Of a DNA stretch of 64,000 bases, positions 36,590 to 45,293 are shown one piece after another. Each line of letters begins with the position of its first letter. The stretch's first letter is position 1. Both the position numbers and the translations under genes were made by a program. This DNA comes from Erysipelotrichaceae bacterium (lineage in GTDB: Bacteria; Bacillota_I; Bacilli_A; Erysipelotrichales; Erysipelotrichaceae), in contig JAFRZA010000014.1 in NCBI GenBank assembly GCA_017442805.1, positions 1 through 64,000 of the forward strand, written 5' to 3'. The notes beneath the pieces were generated by a model. That model had not been told where the DNA came from. It ran no database searches and saw only the letters and a list, made by a program, of their open reading frames with translations.

Positions 36590-37663
36590 TTAGATGTTTG
36601 CCAGATACTTGATCGTTCTGACCATCTGTGAAGTGTAGCTGTTCTCGTTGTCGTACCAGGAAACTACCTGTACCAGATAAGTGCCGTCGCCCATATCGGA
36701 TACCATGGTCTGGTTGGCATCGAACAGTGATCCGAACTTCATGCCGATGATGTCGGAGGAAACGAGCTTTTCGGTGGTGTAGCCGAATGATTCGTTAGCC
36801 TGAGCCTTCATGGCAGCGTTGATGCCGTCAACAGTGATGTTCTCACCTTTGACAACAGCGTGCAGGATGGTGGTTGAACCGGTAGCGGTCGGAACTCTCT
36901 GAGCAGCGCCGATCAGCTTGCCGTTCAGTTCGGGGATGACCAGGCCGATGGCCTTGGCAGCACCGGTTGAGTTGGGAACGATGTTGACAGCGCCGGCTCT
37001 TGCTCTCTGCAGGTCGCCTTTTCTGTGCGGTCCGTCCAGAATCATCTGGTCGCCGGTGTAGGCATGAACAGTGGTCATGATACCGGACTGGATCGGAGCG
37101 TAGTCATTCAGAGCCTTGGTCATCGGGGCCAGGCAGTTGGTGGTGCAGGAAGCAGCGGAGATGATCTTGTCATCTGCGGTCAGAGTCTTGTGGTTTACAT
37201 TGTAGACGATGGTCGGCAGGTCATTGCCGGCAGGAGCGGAAATGACGACCTTCTTGGCGCCGGCGTCGATGTGAGCCTGAGCCTTGGCCTTTGAGGTATA
37301 GAAACCGGTGCATTCCAGAACTACGTCAACACCGAGCTTGCCCCAGGGCAGATCCTGAGCCTTCGGCTTTGAGTAGATGGTGATCTCCTTGCCGTCGACA
37401 GTGATGGAACTGTCTTCCTTGACTTCCTTGGTCTCTTCGTCGATGACGGGTTCCTTGGAAGTAACAGTGTGCTTGGCTTCTTCGCCGAAGACACCGCAAT
37501 AGCCACCCTGAGCTGAGTCATACTTTAATAAGTTGGCGAGCATCTTGGGGCTGGTCAGGTCGTTGATGGCAACGACTTCGTAGCCTTCAGCACCGAACAT
37601 CTGTCTGAATGCCAGACGGCCGATACGTCCGAAACCGTTAATAGCAACTTTTACAACTGACAT
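36590..37663 (-). CDS. gap: glyceraldehyde-3-phosphate dehydrogenase
   Basis: 357 aa, slightly long for the glycolytic NAD enzyme (about 335). NAD-binding [14 protein letters not shown] (about 8-21), an Asp in AINDLT that favours NAD over NADP, the active-site [12 protein letters not shown] with the nucleophilic Cys, and SWYDNE near the C-terminus. An extra acidic loop ([18 protein letters not shown], about 69-86) accounts for part of the length. It has a strong promoter of its own and no linked pgk. Confidence 0.98.
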   Translation of the reverse strand: MSVVKVAINGFGRIGRLAFRQMFGAEGYEVVAINDLTSPKMLANLLKYDSAQGGYCGVFGEEAKHTVTSKEPVIDEETKEVKEDSSITVDGKEITIYSKPKAQDLPWGKLGVDVVLECTGFYTSKAKAQAHIDAGAKKVVISAPAGNDLPTIVYNVNHKTLTADDKIISAASCTTNCLAPMTKALNDYAPIQSGIMTTVHAYTGDQMILDGPHRKGDLQRARAGAVNIVPNSTGAAKAIGLVIPELNGKLIGAAQRVPTATGSTTILHAVVKGENITVDGINAAMKAQANESFGYTTEKLVSSDIIGMKFGSLFDANQTMVSDMGDGTYLVQVVSWYDNENSYTSQMVRTIKYLANI

Positions 37664-37701
37664 TTGAATATCCTCCTATTTGTCATTTTATACGCAAGTA
37701 A

Positions 37702-37730
37702 ATTATAGAAACAAACGCCTTCAAAGTCAA
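37702..37730 (-). promoter_or_regulatory. gap promoter
   Basis: Minus strand TTGACT (37725-37730), 17-bp spacer, TATAAT (37702-37707); TAGGAGG follows before the ATG. Confidence 0.85.
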
Positions 37731-37784
37731 TCGGACAGAAAGCGCGCTCTTTCCCTAATCCACCTGTTTTTCCTTATCTTTTTT

Positions 37785-38324
37785 CTAATAATTTTCCTCG
37801 TTGACCTGGAAGTAGGCCTGCGGATGAGCGCATACCGGGCAGACAGCCGGAGCCTTCTTGCCGAAGTAGAGGTGGCCGCAGTTACGGCAGATCCACATGG
37901 TGTCGGTCAGCTTCTCGAAGACTTCGTTCTTCTCGATGTTTTCGGCCAGCTTGCGGTATCTTTCCTCATGATGCTTTTCGATGGCGGCTACGCCTTCCAT
38001 CTGGGCAGCGATCCTTAAGAAGCCTTCTTCCCGGGCTTCTTCAGCCATCTTCTTGTACATGTCGGTCCATTCGAAGTTCTCACCGTCGGCAGCGTCCTTC
38101 AGATTCTCCAGCGTTGAGGGAATGCCGCCGTCATGGAGGGCCTTGAACCACATCTTGGCGTGTTCCTTTTCGTTTTCAGCGGTTTCCATGAAGATGGCAG
38201 CGATCTGCTCGTAGCCTTCCTTCTTGGCCTTGGAAGCGTAATAGGTGTACTTGTTTCTGGCCTGGCTTTCACCGGCAAAAGCGGTTAATAAATTCTGTTC
38301 TGTCTTTGAACCCTTCAGTTCCAT
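37785..38324 (-). CDS. rubrerythrin
   Basis: 179 aa. A four-helix ferritin-like diiron domain with two E-x2-H motifs ([10 protein letters not shown] about 49-58; IEKHHEERY about 115-123) is followed by a C-terminal rubredoxin-type iron site [20 protein letters not shown] (about 146-165). It reduces hydrogen peroxide using electrons from rubredoxin or NADH oxidoreductases and is typical of anaerobes. It stands alone; minus-strand TATAAT (38363-38368) lies 39 bp upstream. Confidence 0.95.
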   Translation of the reverse strand: MELKGSKTEQNLLTAFAGESQARNKYTYYASKAKKEGYEQIAAIFMETAENEKEHAKMWFKALHDGGIPSTLENLKDAADGENFEWTDMYKKMAEEAREEGFLRIAAQMEGVAAIEKHHEERYRKLAENIEKNEVFEKLTDTMWICRNCGHLYFGKKAPAVCPVCAHPQAYFQVNEENY

Positions 38325-38362
38325 GAAAAAACCTCCTTATGTGTTTTTCTTTTCCTGAACTC

Positions 38363-38368
38363 ATTATA
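38363..38368 (-). promoter_or_regulatory. -10 of the rubrerythrin promoter
   Basis: TATAAT on the minus strand, with AAGGAGG before the ATG. No good -35 and no PerR-box palindrome is visible. Confidence 0.5.
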
Positions 38369-38408
38369 CACGATAAGGAGGGCGTATGGCGTCGATTTGA
38401 CCGATATT

Positions 38409-39320
38409 TCAGTAATATTCTTCGGAAAGATAAAGCGGCTTGCCGCCCAGGGCGAAGGCCTCGCGGCTGGAGCGCGCATTGGCGTTGAAGAGCCGGTTGA
38501 ACATCTCCAGATCGTTGATCCGGGCCACCGCCGTGGTTTCCAGGCGGTAGCGGATCTTCGGGAAGGCCCGGGTCAGATCCTCGTTTTCCGAAGTGTAGAG
38601 GCGGATGCTGCTCTTAAGGCGCAGGGCGTAACAGACCAGCCTGGTCAGGGCGGTGCCGTTATTGTAGATTATCTCCACTACCGAGACCTTGCCGGCCTCG
38701 ATGTAGTAGATCATGTAGCCCTGAGGCCTGTTTTCTTCATCGCGGAAGACGGCCAGGTTGTAGCGCTTGAATCTCAGCAGTTCAATCAGCCGGTTCCAGT
38801 ACCTGCGGTCCCGATGGACATAGCCGTTGAAGTGGCTTACGAAGCCGTCATAGAGCTTCATCAGATCGTCAATCGCGAAGTCCTTGGAAACGCCCTTGTA
38901 GGAGGCGTTGTCCAGATGCGAGCGGCTGATGGTATAGACTCTCTTGCGGTAGATCTCCTCAAAGCCGTACTTGCCGTAGTCCTTGGGAGAATCGGTGGGA
39001 ATGATGGTGATCAGCGTGCGGTACTTCTGCTGCTCGGTCACCTCGCCGATCAGCGCGTTGATGTCCTTCAGGCCGCGGGAGTAGTCGTAGAACTGCCCCA
39101 GCAGCGTTCCGGCGGCCAGCTTGCGGCCGTTGATCATCAGCGGACAGAAGTCGACCTGAACGGAGGCACAGATGTGCCCGTTTACTTCATTGACAATGAC
39201 GTTCTCCGGTATGAATTTCCGGGCGAAGTAATCCTCCCGGTTTACGAAGCCGGAACTGTTGGAACGTCCGTACAGGTCAAAGATGCCCGTTCTGTCTTCC
39301 TTACGGCCGCGGCGGATCAT
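38409..39320 (-). CDS. GNAT-family acetyltransferase, Eis-like
   Basis: 303 aa. The opening MIRRGRKEDRTGIFDLYGRSN...FVNREDYFARKFIPENVIV and a later LLGQFYDYSRGLKDINALIGEV resemble the first GNAT domain of Eis-type proteins, although the acetyl-CoA loop (usually RxxGxG/A) is degenerate here. A second half (about 140-303) may be a second, inactive GNAT fold. Function unknown. It is last in the yvcK-whiA-small membrane protein unit, 3 bp after the preceding gene. Confidence 0.6.
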   Translation of the reverse strand: MIRRGRKEDRTGIFDLYGRSNSSGFVNREDYFARKFIPENVIVNEVNGHICASVQVDFCPLMINGRKLAAGTLLGQFYDYSRGLKDINALIGEVTEQQKYRTLITIIPTDSPKDYGKYGFEEIYRKRVYTISRSHLDNASYKGVSKDFAIDDLMKLYDGFVSHFNGYVHRDRRYWNRLIELLRFKRYNLAVFRDEENRPQGYMIYYIEAGKVSVVEIIYNNGTALTRLVCYALRLKSSIRLYTSENEDLTRAFPKIRYRLETTAVARINDLEMFNRLFNANARSSREAFALGGKPLYLSEEYY

Positions 39321-39323
39321 TCC

Positions 39324-39527
39324 TTATTCCTCTTTCTTCTGCTGAGCGGCGAAATAGGCCTCGGGATCCTTTTCGATCTCCTCTCTGACCTGCTTGCTGT
39401 CGTGAGCGACCTTGATTCCGAAGATCACGGTCAGAATCAGCACGATCAAAGCGAACCACTTGATCAGCGGCCAGAGGATGAGAAACAGGATGATGGATCC
39501 GATGGTCATGATGATGTCAACTGTCAT
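39324..39527 (-). CDS. small membrane protein, unknown
   Basis: 67 aa starting MTVDIIMTIG, with GAGGGAGG upstream inside whiA (overlap 11 bp). Two closely spaced hydrophobic stretches (IIMTIGSIILFLILWPL and WFALIVLILTVIFGI, about 5-21 and 24-38) are followed by a charged tail (DSKQVREEIEKDPEAYFAAQQKKEE). Probably a helical hairpin in the membrane. No family recognised. Confidence 0.7.
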   Translation of the reverse strand: MTVDIIMTIGSIILFLILWPLIKWFALIVLILTVIFGIKVAHDSKQVREEIEKDPEAYFAAQQKKEE

Positions 39528-40473
39528 GTTCTTCCTCCCTCTTGCGGTATTTTTCAACCAGCTTGTAGATGTTCTCAAAGCGGTGGCGGATGCCTGACTT
39601 GGTCAGTTCAACTCCGCTCTGCTGCTGGTAAATCTTGCTTAATTCCTTTAATGAAGCGTCCGGGTTGGCGTATCTCACCATGGCGATCTGCCGGTCCTTT
39701 TCGCTCAGATAACGCAGTAATCCCCGGTCCTTCAGATAGCTGATCGCCTCGATCTGCTCATCAGCCACCTTCAGGCTCTTCTGCTCGTTGGCGATCTTGA
39801 CGTTGTCCAGCCTGTGCAGGCTGTTGATGAAGTCGCGCTGGATGCGCTCGTCCTCAAACTCCATGACCGCCTCGCTGGCGCCCAGCAGCCTGAGCATGTC
39901 GGCGATGGTTTCCGCCGATTTCATGTAGACCACATGATGCTTGCGCCTTACCGTCATCCTGGCGGGGATGTTTTCCTTCTCCAGCAGCTTCTGCATGAAC
40001 TGTCCCTGCCCTTCGCTGCTGGCGGTGATCTCCAGATGATAACTGGTCGAACGGGGTGAATTGATGGACCCGCCGGCCATGAAGCAGCCGGCCAGATAGG
40101 AACGCACCATCTCCTCGTGGTTGAGAAAACCCATGCGGGGGTGTTCCTGCAGGCCCTTGCCGGTCCACAGGTCGAGGTCCTCGAGGATCTCCCTGGCCTT
40201 TTCAGTGATGATGAGGGTGTAGATGTTGCGCTTGTCCAGGTTCTTCTGTCTGGTCGCTTCGATGTCGCAGCGCAGGCCGTACAGAGCCCGGACATCCATG
40301 GCAACGCGCTTGATCACTTTGGCGTTGGTACAGGTGATGTTAAGACTGAGGCCCCGGCTGGAAATGGACAGGCTGGCCAAAAGCTGAAACAAAGCGGACA
40401 GCTGGGCCTTCTTGGAACTGTCGGACAGCTCGATGCCGGCTAATTCGTCCTTGACGTCACTGGTGAATGACAT
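39517..40473 (-). CDS. whiA: DNA-binding protein WhiA
   Basis: 318 aa. An N-terminal LAGLIDADG-like domain (SFTSDVKDELAGIE..., later YLAGCFMAGGSINSP) lacks endonuclease residues, as in all WhiA; the C-terminal helix-turn-helix is DASLKELSKIYQQQSGVELTKSGIRHRFENI. In Actinobacteria it regulates sporulation septation; in Bacillus it affects cell division and chromosome segregation. Start overlaps the yvcK stop (TAATG). Confidence 0.95.
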   Translation of the reverse strand: MSFTSDVKDELAGIELSDSSKKAQLSALFQLLASLSISSRGLSLNITCTNAKVIKRVAMDVRALYGLRCDIEATRQKNLDKRNIYTLIITEKAREILEDLDLWTGKGLQEHPRMGFLNHEEMVRSYLAGCFMAGGSINSPRSTSYHLEITASSEGQGQFMQKLLEKENIPARMTVRRKHHVVYMKSAETIADMLRLLGASEAVMEFEDERIQRDFINSLHRLDNVKIANEQKSLKVADEQIEAISYLKDRGLLRYLSEKDRQIAMVRYANPDASLKELSKIYQQQSGVELTKSGIRHRFENIYKLVEKYRKREEEHDS

Positions 40474-41417
40474 TATCCCATCTTCCTCATTACTTCTTCG
40501 AAGCTTCTTCTGGTCTTTTCGTCGTCATGCCTGATGACGTTGTTGCGGAAGTTCAGCAGGCTGTGACGGTAGACCTGGTATTCGTGTTCCTCATCCCGGA
40601 TGAATACGGGAGCGGCGTGTTCGCGGGCGTAGGACTGCAGGCAGACTTCGGGAATCCCGTCGTTGGGAAAGACCACGGCGTCGAGGACCCGCTTCTGCAG
40701 GTGGCGCTCCAGCGCTTCCACGTGATCTTCCATGGAAAAGCCGTCCGTCTCGCCGTGCTCGGACATGCAGTTGCAGTAGTAGATGACCTTGCCCTTACAG
40801 CTGCCCAGGGCGGTCTTGATGTCGCTGATGATCAGGTTGGGAAGGATCGAGGTAAACAGCGAGCCGATGCCGACGATGATGTAGTCGGCGTCATAGATGG
40901 CCTCAACGGCGGCCGGGTAGGCCTTGACCTCTCCGTCATAGAAGACCTCATCGATGATGCTCTCGCTCTCTCTGAGTTCGCTTTCGCCGGAAATGACGCA
41001 GCCGTCCTTCATGTTGGCCTTCAGCGTCACGTCTTCAATGGTGCTGGGCAGGATGCGTCCCCTGACCTTCAAAGCTGATGACAGGTCTTCAATGGCCTGC
41101 AGAAAATCACCGCTGCCCTGAGCCAGAGCGGAGATGATGATGTTGCCTAAGTTATGACCGGACAGTTCGCCGGAATTCCTGTCAAAGCGGTAGTTCATGA
41201 TGGAGGTCATCAGATCTTCTCTTTCGGCCAGGGCCACCATGACGCTGCGGATGTCACCCATGGCGGGCAGATGCAGCTGATTGCGCAGACGGCCGGTTGA
41301 TCCGCCGTCATCGGCTACGGCCACGATGGCGGTCAGTTCGATGTCTTCGATTTTCTTCAGCCCTCTTAACAGAGCTGACTGGCCGGTTCCGCCGCCGATA
41401 CATACGACTTTCTTCAT
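40473..41417 (-). CDS. yvcK: YvcK/GlmR family protein
   Basis: 314 aa. It opens VVCIGGGTGQSALLRGLK (nucleotide-sugar binding loop) and has ADDGGSTGRLR, MGDIRSVMVALA and SGHNLGNIIISAL, all diagnostic. In Bacillus GlmR binds UDP-GlcNAc and helps steer carbon into peptidoglycan precursors on gluconeogenic substrates. rapZ (yvcJ), normally just upstream, is absent here. First gene of the unit with whiA. Confidence 0.95.
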   Translation of the reverse strand: MKKVVCIGGGTGQSALLRGLKKIEDIELTAIVAVADDGGSTGRLRNQLHLPAMGDIRSVMVALAEREDLMTSIMNYRFDRNSGELSGHNLGNIIISALAQGSGDFLQAIEDLSSALKVRGRILPSTIEDVTLKANMKDGCVISGESELRESESIIDEVFYDGEVKAYPAAVEAIYDADYIIVGIGSLFTSILPNLIISDIKTALGSCKGKVIYYCNCMSEHGETDGFSMEDHVEALERHLQKRVLDAVVFPNDGIPEVCLQSYAREHAAPVFIRDEEHEYQVYRHSLLNFRNNVIRHDDEKTRRSFEEVMRKMG

Positions 41418-41437
41418 TGAATCACTTCCTGTTTTTC

Positions 41438-41466
41438 ATTATAGCACACATTCCCGGCTGTACCAA
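41438..41466 (-). promoter_or_regulatory. yvcK-whiA promoter
   Basis: Minus strand TTGGTA (41461-41466), 17-bp spacer ending TGC, TATAAT (41438-41443): a consensus extended -10 with a fair -35. Confidence 0.75.
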
Positions 41467-41482
41467 TTACGCCGGTCAAATG

Positions 41483-41503
41483 AAAAGGGCACGTCAGTGC
41501 CCC
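41483..41503 (-). terminator. terminator after the MBL-fold gene
   Basis: 6-bp stem GGGCAC/GTGCCC, loop TGAC, then TTTTCATT on the minus strand, 12 bp past the stop. Confidence 0.75.
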
Positions 41504-41514
41504 TCGTCGTTTTT

Positions 41515-42489
41515 CTATTCCACCGTATCCATCGAATACTTCAGGTCGCTGCCGAACTGATAGATCATCTTGGCATACAGACTGTGTTCAAAGAACTGGA
41601 CCTTGGTGTCATACCAGTCAGGATGTTCGATGATCCGGTTGGCGGTGTCGATGATGTACTGCAGGGTTACCGGGTGCAGGTCGATGGCGCCGTGTCCCGG
41701 GAAGATTCCGGTCATCTGCTCGCCATACTTGTCCAATGCCTTCTGCATGTGGTCTCTCAGCGAACGGACCGTGCACAGCTCGGGATGCTGCTCCCAGGAT
41801 TCCTTCAAGGCGCTGGTGGTATCGCCGATGAAGAAGCAGCCGGTCTGCTTATCGTAGAGACCGGACTGGCCGGCGGTATGGCCGCTCAGCAGCATCAGTT
41901 CTACTTCATAGCCCTCGCCTAAATCAAAGGTATATCCGTCAGGCACGCCGACGATTTCGTATTCCCTGAAAGGCGCCAGATAAGCCGGGTCAAAATCGGC
42001 ATATCTGCCCTTGCCGTTTTCATCAAGCATCTGGGAAGGGAAGTAGTCCGGCGTCATCTGTCTCTTCAGACCGTAGACATCGTATTCATTGATGTAGACC
42101 TTGTCAAAATAGTAATTGCCGCCGATGTGGTCGAGATGGTTGTGGGTGTTGACACAGATGACTTCCTTGCCCTTGGCGAGGAACTCGGCCAGCTTTCTGA
42201 TGTTGCCCAGACCCAGAGCAGTATCGATGAGCAGAGCCTTTTGCGGACCGATGATCAGGTAATTCCACATATCGCCCAGAGATGCCAGGGCGCTGGGGAC
42301 GAAGATGCAGTAGGTGTTCTCTCTGAATTTGTAGCACTCGGCATAGGGATTGATCTCCGGATAGAATTCCAGCAGGTCACTGTGTTCTCTCAGCACTTTC
42401 AGAAAGCTCCATCTGGAGACCTTTTCCTTTTCCGGTTTGCGGTTATGGAGCTCCACGGCTCCCTTGATTTCTCTGGGGTTCAGGTTCAT
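41515..42489 (-). CDS. MBL-fold metallo-hydrolase
   Basis: 324 aa. The metallo-beta-lactamase zinc motif is THNHLDHIGG (HxHxDH, about 114-123); further ligands are in LLSGHTAGQSG (His near 203), FIGDTTS (Asp) and FPGHGAID (His near 265). The first about 85 residues are an unusual extension before the fold (FYPEINPYAECYKFRENTYCIFVPSALASLGDMWNYLIIG). Members hydrolyse thioesters, lactones, lactams or RNA; the substrate here cannot be guessed. Single gene with its own promoter and terminator. Confidence 0.85.
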   Translation of the reverse strand: MNLNPREIKGAVELHNRKPEKEKVSRWSFLKVLREHSDLLEFYPEINPYAECYKFRENTYCIFVPSALASLGDMWNYLIIGPQKALLIDTALGLGNIRKLAEFLAKGKEVICVNTHNHLDHIGGNYYFDKVYINEYDVYGLKRQMTPDYFPSQMLDENGKGRYADFDPAYLAPFREYEIVGVPDGYTFDLGEGYEVELMLLSGHTAGQSGLYDKQTGCFFIGDTTSALKESWEQHPELCTVRSLRDHMQKALDKYGEQMTGIFPGHGAIDLHPVTLQYIIDTANRIIEHPDWYDTKVQFFEHSLYAKMIYQFGSDLKYSMDTVE

Positions 42490-42514
42490 TGTTGTTACTC
42501 CTTTATCTGCGTTA

Positions 42515-42544
42515 ATTTTATCTTACTCATGGGTCGGTCTTCAA
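42515..42544 (-). promoter_or_regulatory. promoter of the MBL-fold gene
   Basis: Minus strand TTGAAG (42539-42544), 18-bp spacer, TAAAAT (42515-42520), then AAAGGAG before the ATG. Confidence 0.6.
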
Positions 42545-42588
42545 TGGCTATGCTCAAAAGGCAAATGAACAATCTGAATCCCCGTTTA

Positions 42589-42597
42589 TGTTAAAAT
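42589..42597 (+). promoter_or_regulatory. extended -10 promoter of the TalC-like gene
   Basis: TGTTAAAAT, 32 bp before the ATG at 42629; no clear -35. Confidence 0.5.
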
Positions 42598-42628
42598 GAA
42601 GGCAGAAAACAACCCGGAGGAAATAATC

Positions 42629-43351
42629 ATGAAATTAAGAGTCTACACTGCCTGCAGCAACAATCCCGCCGACTATGACGAAGCCCGGGCTCTGGGGGTC
42701 ATCGGCGTACTCACCAACTCCAACATCGTTCTGGACCTCTACGGTCCGGAAATGACCCTTAAGGATTCCGCCAAGCGGATGCTCGACGACAGCCGGGATC
42801 TGCTGGTATTTCAGTCTATTCACGGTGAAAAGGCTCAGGACATCGTTGACAAGGCCTTGGACATCTATGAACTTGACCCAACCCGGCTGGGTTTCAAGAT
42901 CGCCTGCAACGTCGAAGGCTTCAAGGCGATGAGAGAACTAGCCAACCGCGGCATCAGAACGATCGCCACCGCGATGTTCACCTATGAACAGGCCTACATG
43001 GCCGCCGTAGCCGGCTGCTACGCCATCTCGCCGTTCTACGGCCGGGGAAGCAAGGCCGGCTATGACATGAGTCAGACCATCCGCGACATCCGCGCTCTTT
43101 ACGACCGCATCGAGGATCATCCGGTACCGGAACTGCTGGCAGCATCAATTCATAACGCCGACGAGGCCAGAGCCTGTTTCCTGGCCGGCGCTGACTCGGT
43201 AGCCTGTAGCCTGGACACCCTGAAGCAGATGTGCTGTAACCCCTACAGCCGGGAAACCGAAGAAGCCTTCGGAGCCGCCTTTGCCTCCATTAAAGGCGAA
43301 GACGTTTCCTACCTGAAACTAAGGAACACGGATTCAGATTATCAGGAATAA
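42629..43351 (+). CDS. transaldolase / fructose-6-phosphate aldolase family protein
   Basis: 240 aa, a little longer than TalC/FSA proteins (about 215-220). A TIM-barrel class I aldolase: the Schiff-base Lys is expected in LGFKIACNVEGFKAM (about 96-110; family V-K-I-P-x-T-x-E-G), and TAMFTYEQAYMAAVAGCYAISPFYGR (about 120-145) matches the ATAIF...QA..AA.AGA.YVSPFVGR block. LTNSNIVL near 33 matches the T-x-P/N-x strand. It could interconvert fructose-6-P, dihydroxyacetone and glyceraldehyde-3-P or act as a transaldolase. GGAGG lies 9 bp before the chosen ATG; an earlier ATG coincides with the -10. Confidence 0.82.
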   Translation: MKLRVYTACSNNPADYDEARALGVIGVLTNSNIVLDLYGPEMTLKDSAKRMLDDSRDLLVFQSIHGEKAQDIVDKALDIYELDPTRLGFKIACNVEGFKAMRELANRGIRTIATAMFTYEQAYMAAVAGCYAISPFYGRGSKAGYDMSQTIRDIRALYDRIEDHPVPELLAASIHNADEARACFLAGADSVACSLDTLKQMCCNPYSRETEEAFGAAFASIKGEDVSYLKLRNTDSDYQE

Positions 43352-43372
43352 AAACTTCAATCAGAGAACATA

Positions 43373-43402
43373 AAAGCGGACTGCCGTCCGCTTTCTTTGT
43401 TT
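43373..43402. terminator. terminator between talC-like gene and a convergent membrane protein gene
   Basis: 8-bp stem AAAGCGGA/TCCGCTTT, loop CTGCCG, tail TTCTTTGTTTT on plus and TATG-rich on minus; it lies between convergent genes. Confidence 0.75.
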
Positions 43403-43418
43403 TCAAATGATTCGATTA

Positions 43419-44240
43419 CTAGATGATCTGTACTCTGCTTACCGCGAAGGCGATGATGGCAACCGCCTCAACGTCCTCGTCACGGCAGGAAACCCGGTAC
43501 AGGCCGCTGCTCATGGCAACGTTTCTTAAGCCCTGCTTGCCTTCGTACTGCGGCAGCACGTTGGTGCCGGCGCACTTCAGATCAGCGACCTCAACGCCGT
43601 AGTGTCTGATCCGGAAGGAGAACGCCACGGGGTCCAGATACGGTTCAACGGAATAGCCCATCTCGGCGATGTATTCCCAGATGTTCTTTCCGTCAATCTT
43701 GAAGTAGGACTTGTCGACCAGTGAGAAGTTGTCGGAACCGTAGGAAACAGTCATGGTGTGGGTGACATTGCTGGTGAACTCCTTGCCGGTCAGATGGTTC
43801 TTGAAGGTGAAGATGAAGTCATTTACCATGCCCATCTTGTCACAGTTGATCTCATAGGTCGGTTCTCTGTCAGTTGTCTCCAGAATGTAGCTCTGGTTCA
43901 GCTTGCCGCAGTAATGGAAGTAGTAGTCCTTCAGCGGGGAATTGCTGCTTCTGATGGCTTCAATGACCGCCGGGTCAACAGCTCCTTTATCCACCTGATC
44001 AAAGTAGTTGGTCTGCTCCAGCGTGGTCGTGGCAACGTTCTTGAGGCCTCTGAAGCCAAAAACGATCATGACAAGACCCACGAGGGCGAAGATGATGCTC
44101 ATCAGCGGTGAGCTGTCAGACGACCAGGATGGTAAGACCAGCGGCAGAATGGTGAAGACCAGAAAGCCGATGCCTACCAGCAGCATCACAAAATGGGTGC
44201 TGCCCTTTTCGTATTTTTTCAGTAAGTTCAGAAATTTCAT
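43419..44240 (-). CDS. two-helix membrane protein with beta-rich C-terminal domain, unknown
   Basis: 273 aa. Two membrane helices near the N-terminus (FVMLLVGIGFLVFTILPLVLP, about 17-37; LMSIIFALVGLVMIVFGF, about 46-63) precede a soluble domain of about 200 residues rich in alternating strands (TYEINCDKMGMVNDFIFTFKNHLTGKEF..., FKIDGKNIWEYIAEMGYSVEPYL). The domain recalls LURP-one/Tubby-like barrels seen in other small Firmicutes membrane proteins, but I cannot confirm that. Own promoter; no operon partner. Confidence 0.6.
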   Translation of the reverse strand: MKFLNLLKKYEKGSTHFVMLLVGIGFLVFTILPLVLPSWSSDSSPLMSIIFALVGLVMIVFGFRGLKNVATTTLEQTNYFDQVDKGAVDPAVIEAIRSSNSPLKDYYFHYCGKLNQSYILETTDREPTYEINCDKMGMVNDFIFTFKNHLTGKEFTSNVTHTMTVSYGSDNFSLVDKSYFKIDGKNIWEYIAEMGYSVEPYLDPVAFSFRIRHYGVEVADLKCAGTNVLPQYEGKQGLRNVAMSSGLYRVSCRDEDVEAVAIIAFAVSRVQII

Positions 44241-44269
44241 TATCTCTTCCTCTTTCTATTTACTTATCT

Positions 44270-44299
44270 AGTCTATCACCACAGGTCACGTTTTTTCAA
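44270..44299 (-). promoter_or_regulatory. promoter of the two-helix membrane protein gene
   Basis: Minus strand TTGAAA (44294-44299), 18-bp spacer ending TGA, TAGACT (44270-44275); AAGAGG precedes the ATG. Confidence 0.6.
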
Positions 44300-44335
44300 C
44301 ACAGACCGCTCAGACATTTCAGGCGTTTCAATTCA

Positions 44336-44361
44336 GAAGAAAGGGCGGCATGGCCGTCCTT
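44336..44361 (-). terminator. probable terminator after trxB
   Basis: 9-bp stem AAGGACGGC/GCCGCCCTT with one mismatch and a 3-nt loop, then TCTTCT. The weak tail makes it a modest terminator. Confidence 0.5.
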
Positions 44362-44372
44362 CATTTTACTCA

Positions 44373-45293
44373 TCAGTGCTTCTGCAGGTACTTAATGACG
44401 CTGTTGGCCGCGATGGCGCCGTCATTGGTGGCGGTGACCACCTGGCGCAGGTCCTTCTGACAGACATCTCCGGCCCCGTAAATGCCCGGGTGAGAGGTAG
44501 ACATGTCGCTGTTGACCAGCAGATAGCCCCTTTCATCCAAAAGGCTCTTATCCAGGAAAGACGTTGAAGCGTCAGCCCCGATGTAGGGGAAGATGCCTGA
44601 GCAGGCGACTTTTCTAAGACTGCCGTCTTCCACGCTCTTGAGCATGATGCCGGTGATCTTATCGTCTTCAATTATCAGGCTCTCCGGAAGGTGCTTGTAG
44701 ATGATTTCGATCTTATCATTGGCCAGGACCTTGTCGACGACCGAGGCCTCAGCCCGGAACTGGTCGCGTCTGATGACGATATAGACCTTGTTGACCAGAG
44801 AGGTCAGATAAAGGGATTCCTCCAGGGCGCTGTTGCCCCCGCCGATGACGACGACGTCCTGATTGCGGTAGAAGGCTCCGTCGCAGACGGCGCAGTAGGA
44901 GATGCCCCGGCCGGTGAAGCGCTGAGCTTCGGGAAGGTCGAGTTCTCTTTCCTTCGTCCCTGTAGCAACAATTACCGCCCTGGCCTTCAGGCTCCGGCCG
45001 TCAGCCAGACGGACGATCTTGTTTTCCCCGTCGTCTTCCACGGCCGTCACGGTGCCGCTTTCCAGCTGAGCACCGAAGCTTAAGCCGTGTTCCATCAGTT
45101 CGATTGCCAGATCAACGCCGGCGATCTTCTTAATGCCGGGGTAGTTCTCAATTTCATAGGTCTTGACCAGCTTGCCGCCGGGCGCTCCTTCCTCAACGAC
45201 AGCTGCCGAGAGATTGGCTCTGGTGGCATAGATGGCCGCGGTCAGGCCGGCCGGGCCGGCTCCGATGATGACTACATCAAATTGCCTGTCCAT
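44373..45293 (-). CDS. trxB: thioredoxin reductase
   Basis: 306 aa. FAD-binding IIGAGPAGLTAAIYATRA (about 9-26), the redox CAVC in ISYCAVCDGAFY (about 131-142), NADPH-binding VVIGGGNSALEESLYL (about 147-162) and the second FAD motif YGAGDVCQKDLRQV (about 267-280). It reduces thioredoxin with NADPH. The stop of the upstream lgt fusion lies 22 bp inside this gene. Confidence 0.96.
   Translation of the reverse strand: MDRQFDVVIIGAGPAGLTAAIYATRANLSAAVVEEGAPGGKLVKTYEIENYPGIKKIAGVDLAIELMEHGLSFGAQLESGTVTAVEDDGENKIVRLADGRSLKARAVIVATGTKERELDLPEAQRFTGRGISYCAVCDGAFYRNQDVVVIGGGNSALEESLYLTSLVNKVYIVIRRDQFRAEASVVDKVLANDKIEIIYKHLPESLIIEDDKITGIMLKSVEDGSLRKVACSGIFPYIGADASTSFLDKSLLDERGYLLVNSDMSTSHPGIYGAGDVCQKDLRQVVTATNDGAIAANSVIKYLQKH

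Noticed and set aside
38397-39743. 448-aa plus-strand open frame opposite the GNAT-like, small membrane and whiA genes
   Set aside because: It spans three minus-strand genes, one of which (whiA) is certain, and has no recognisable domain.
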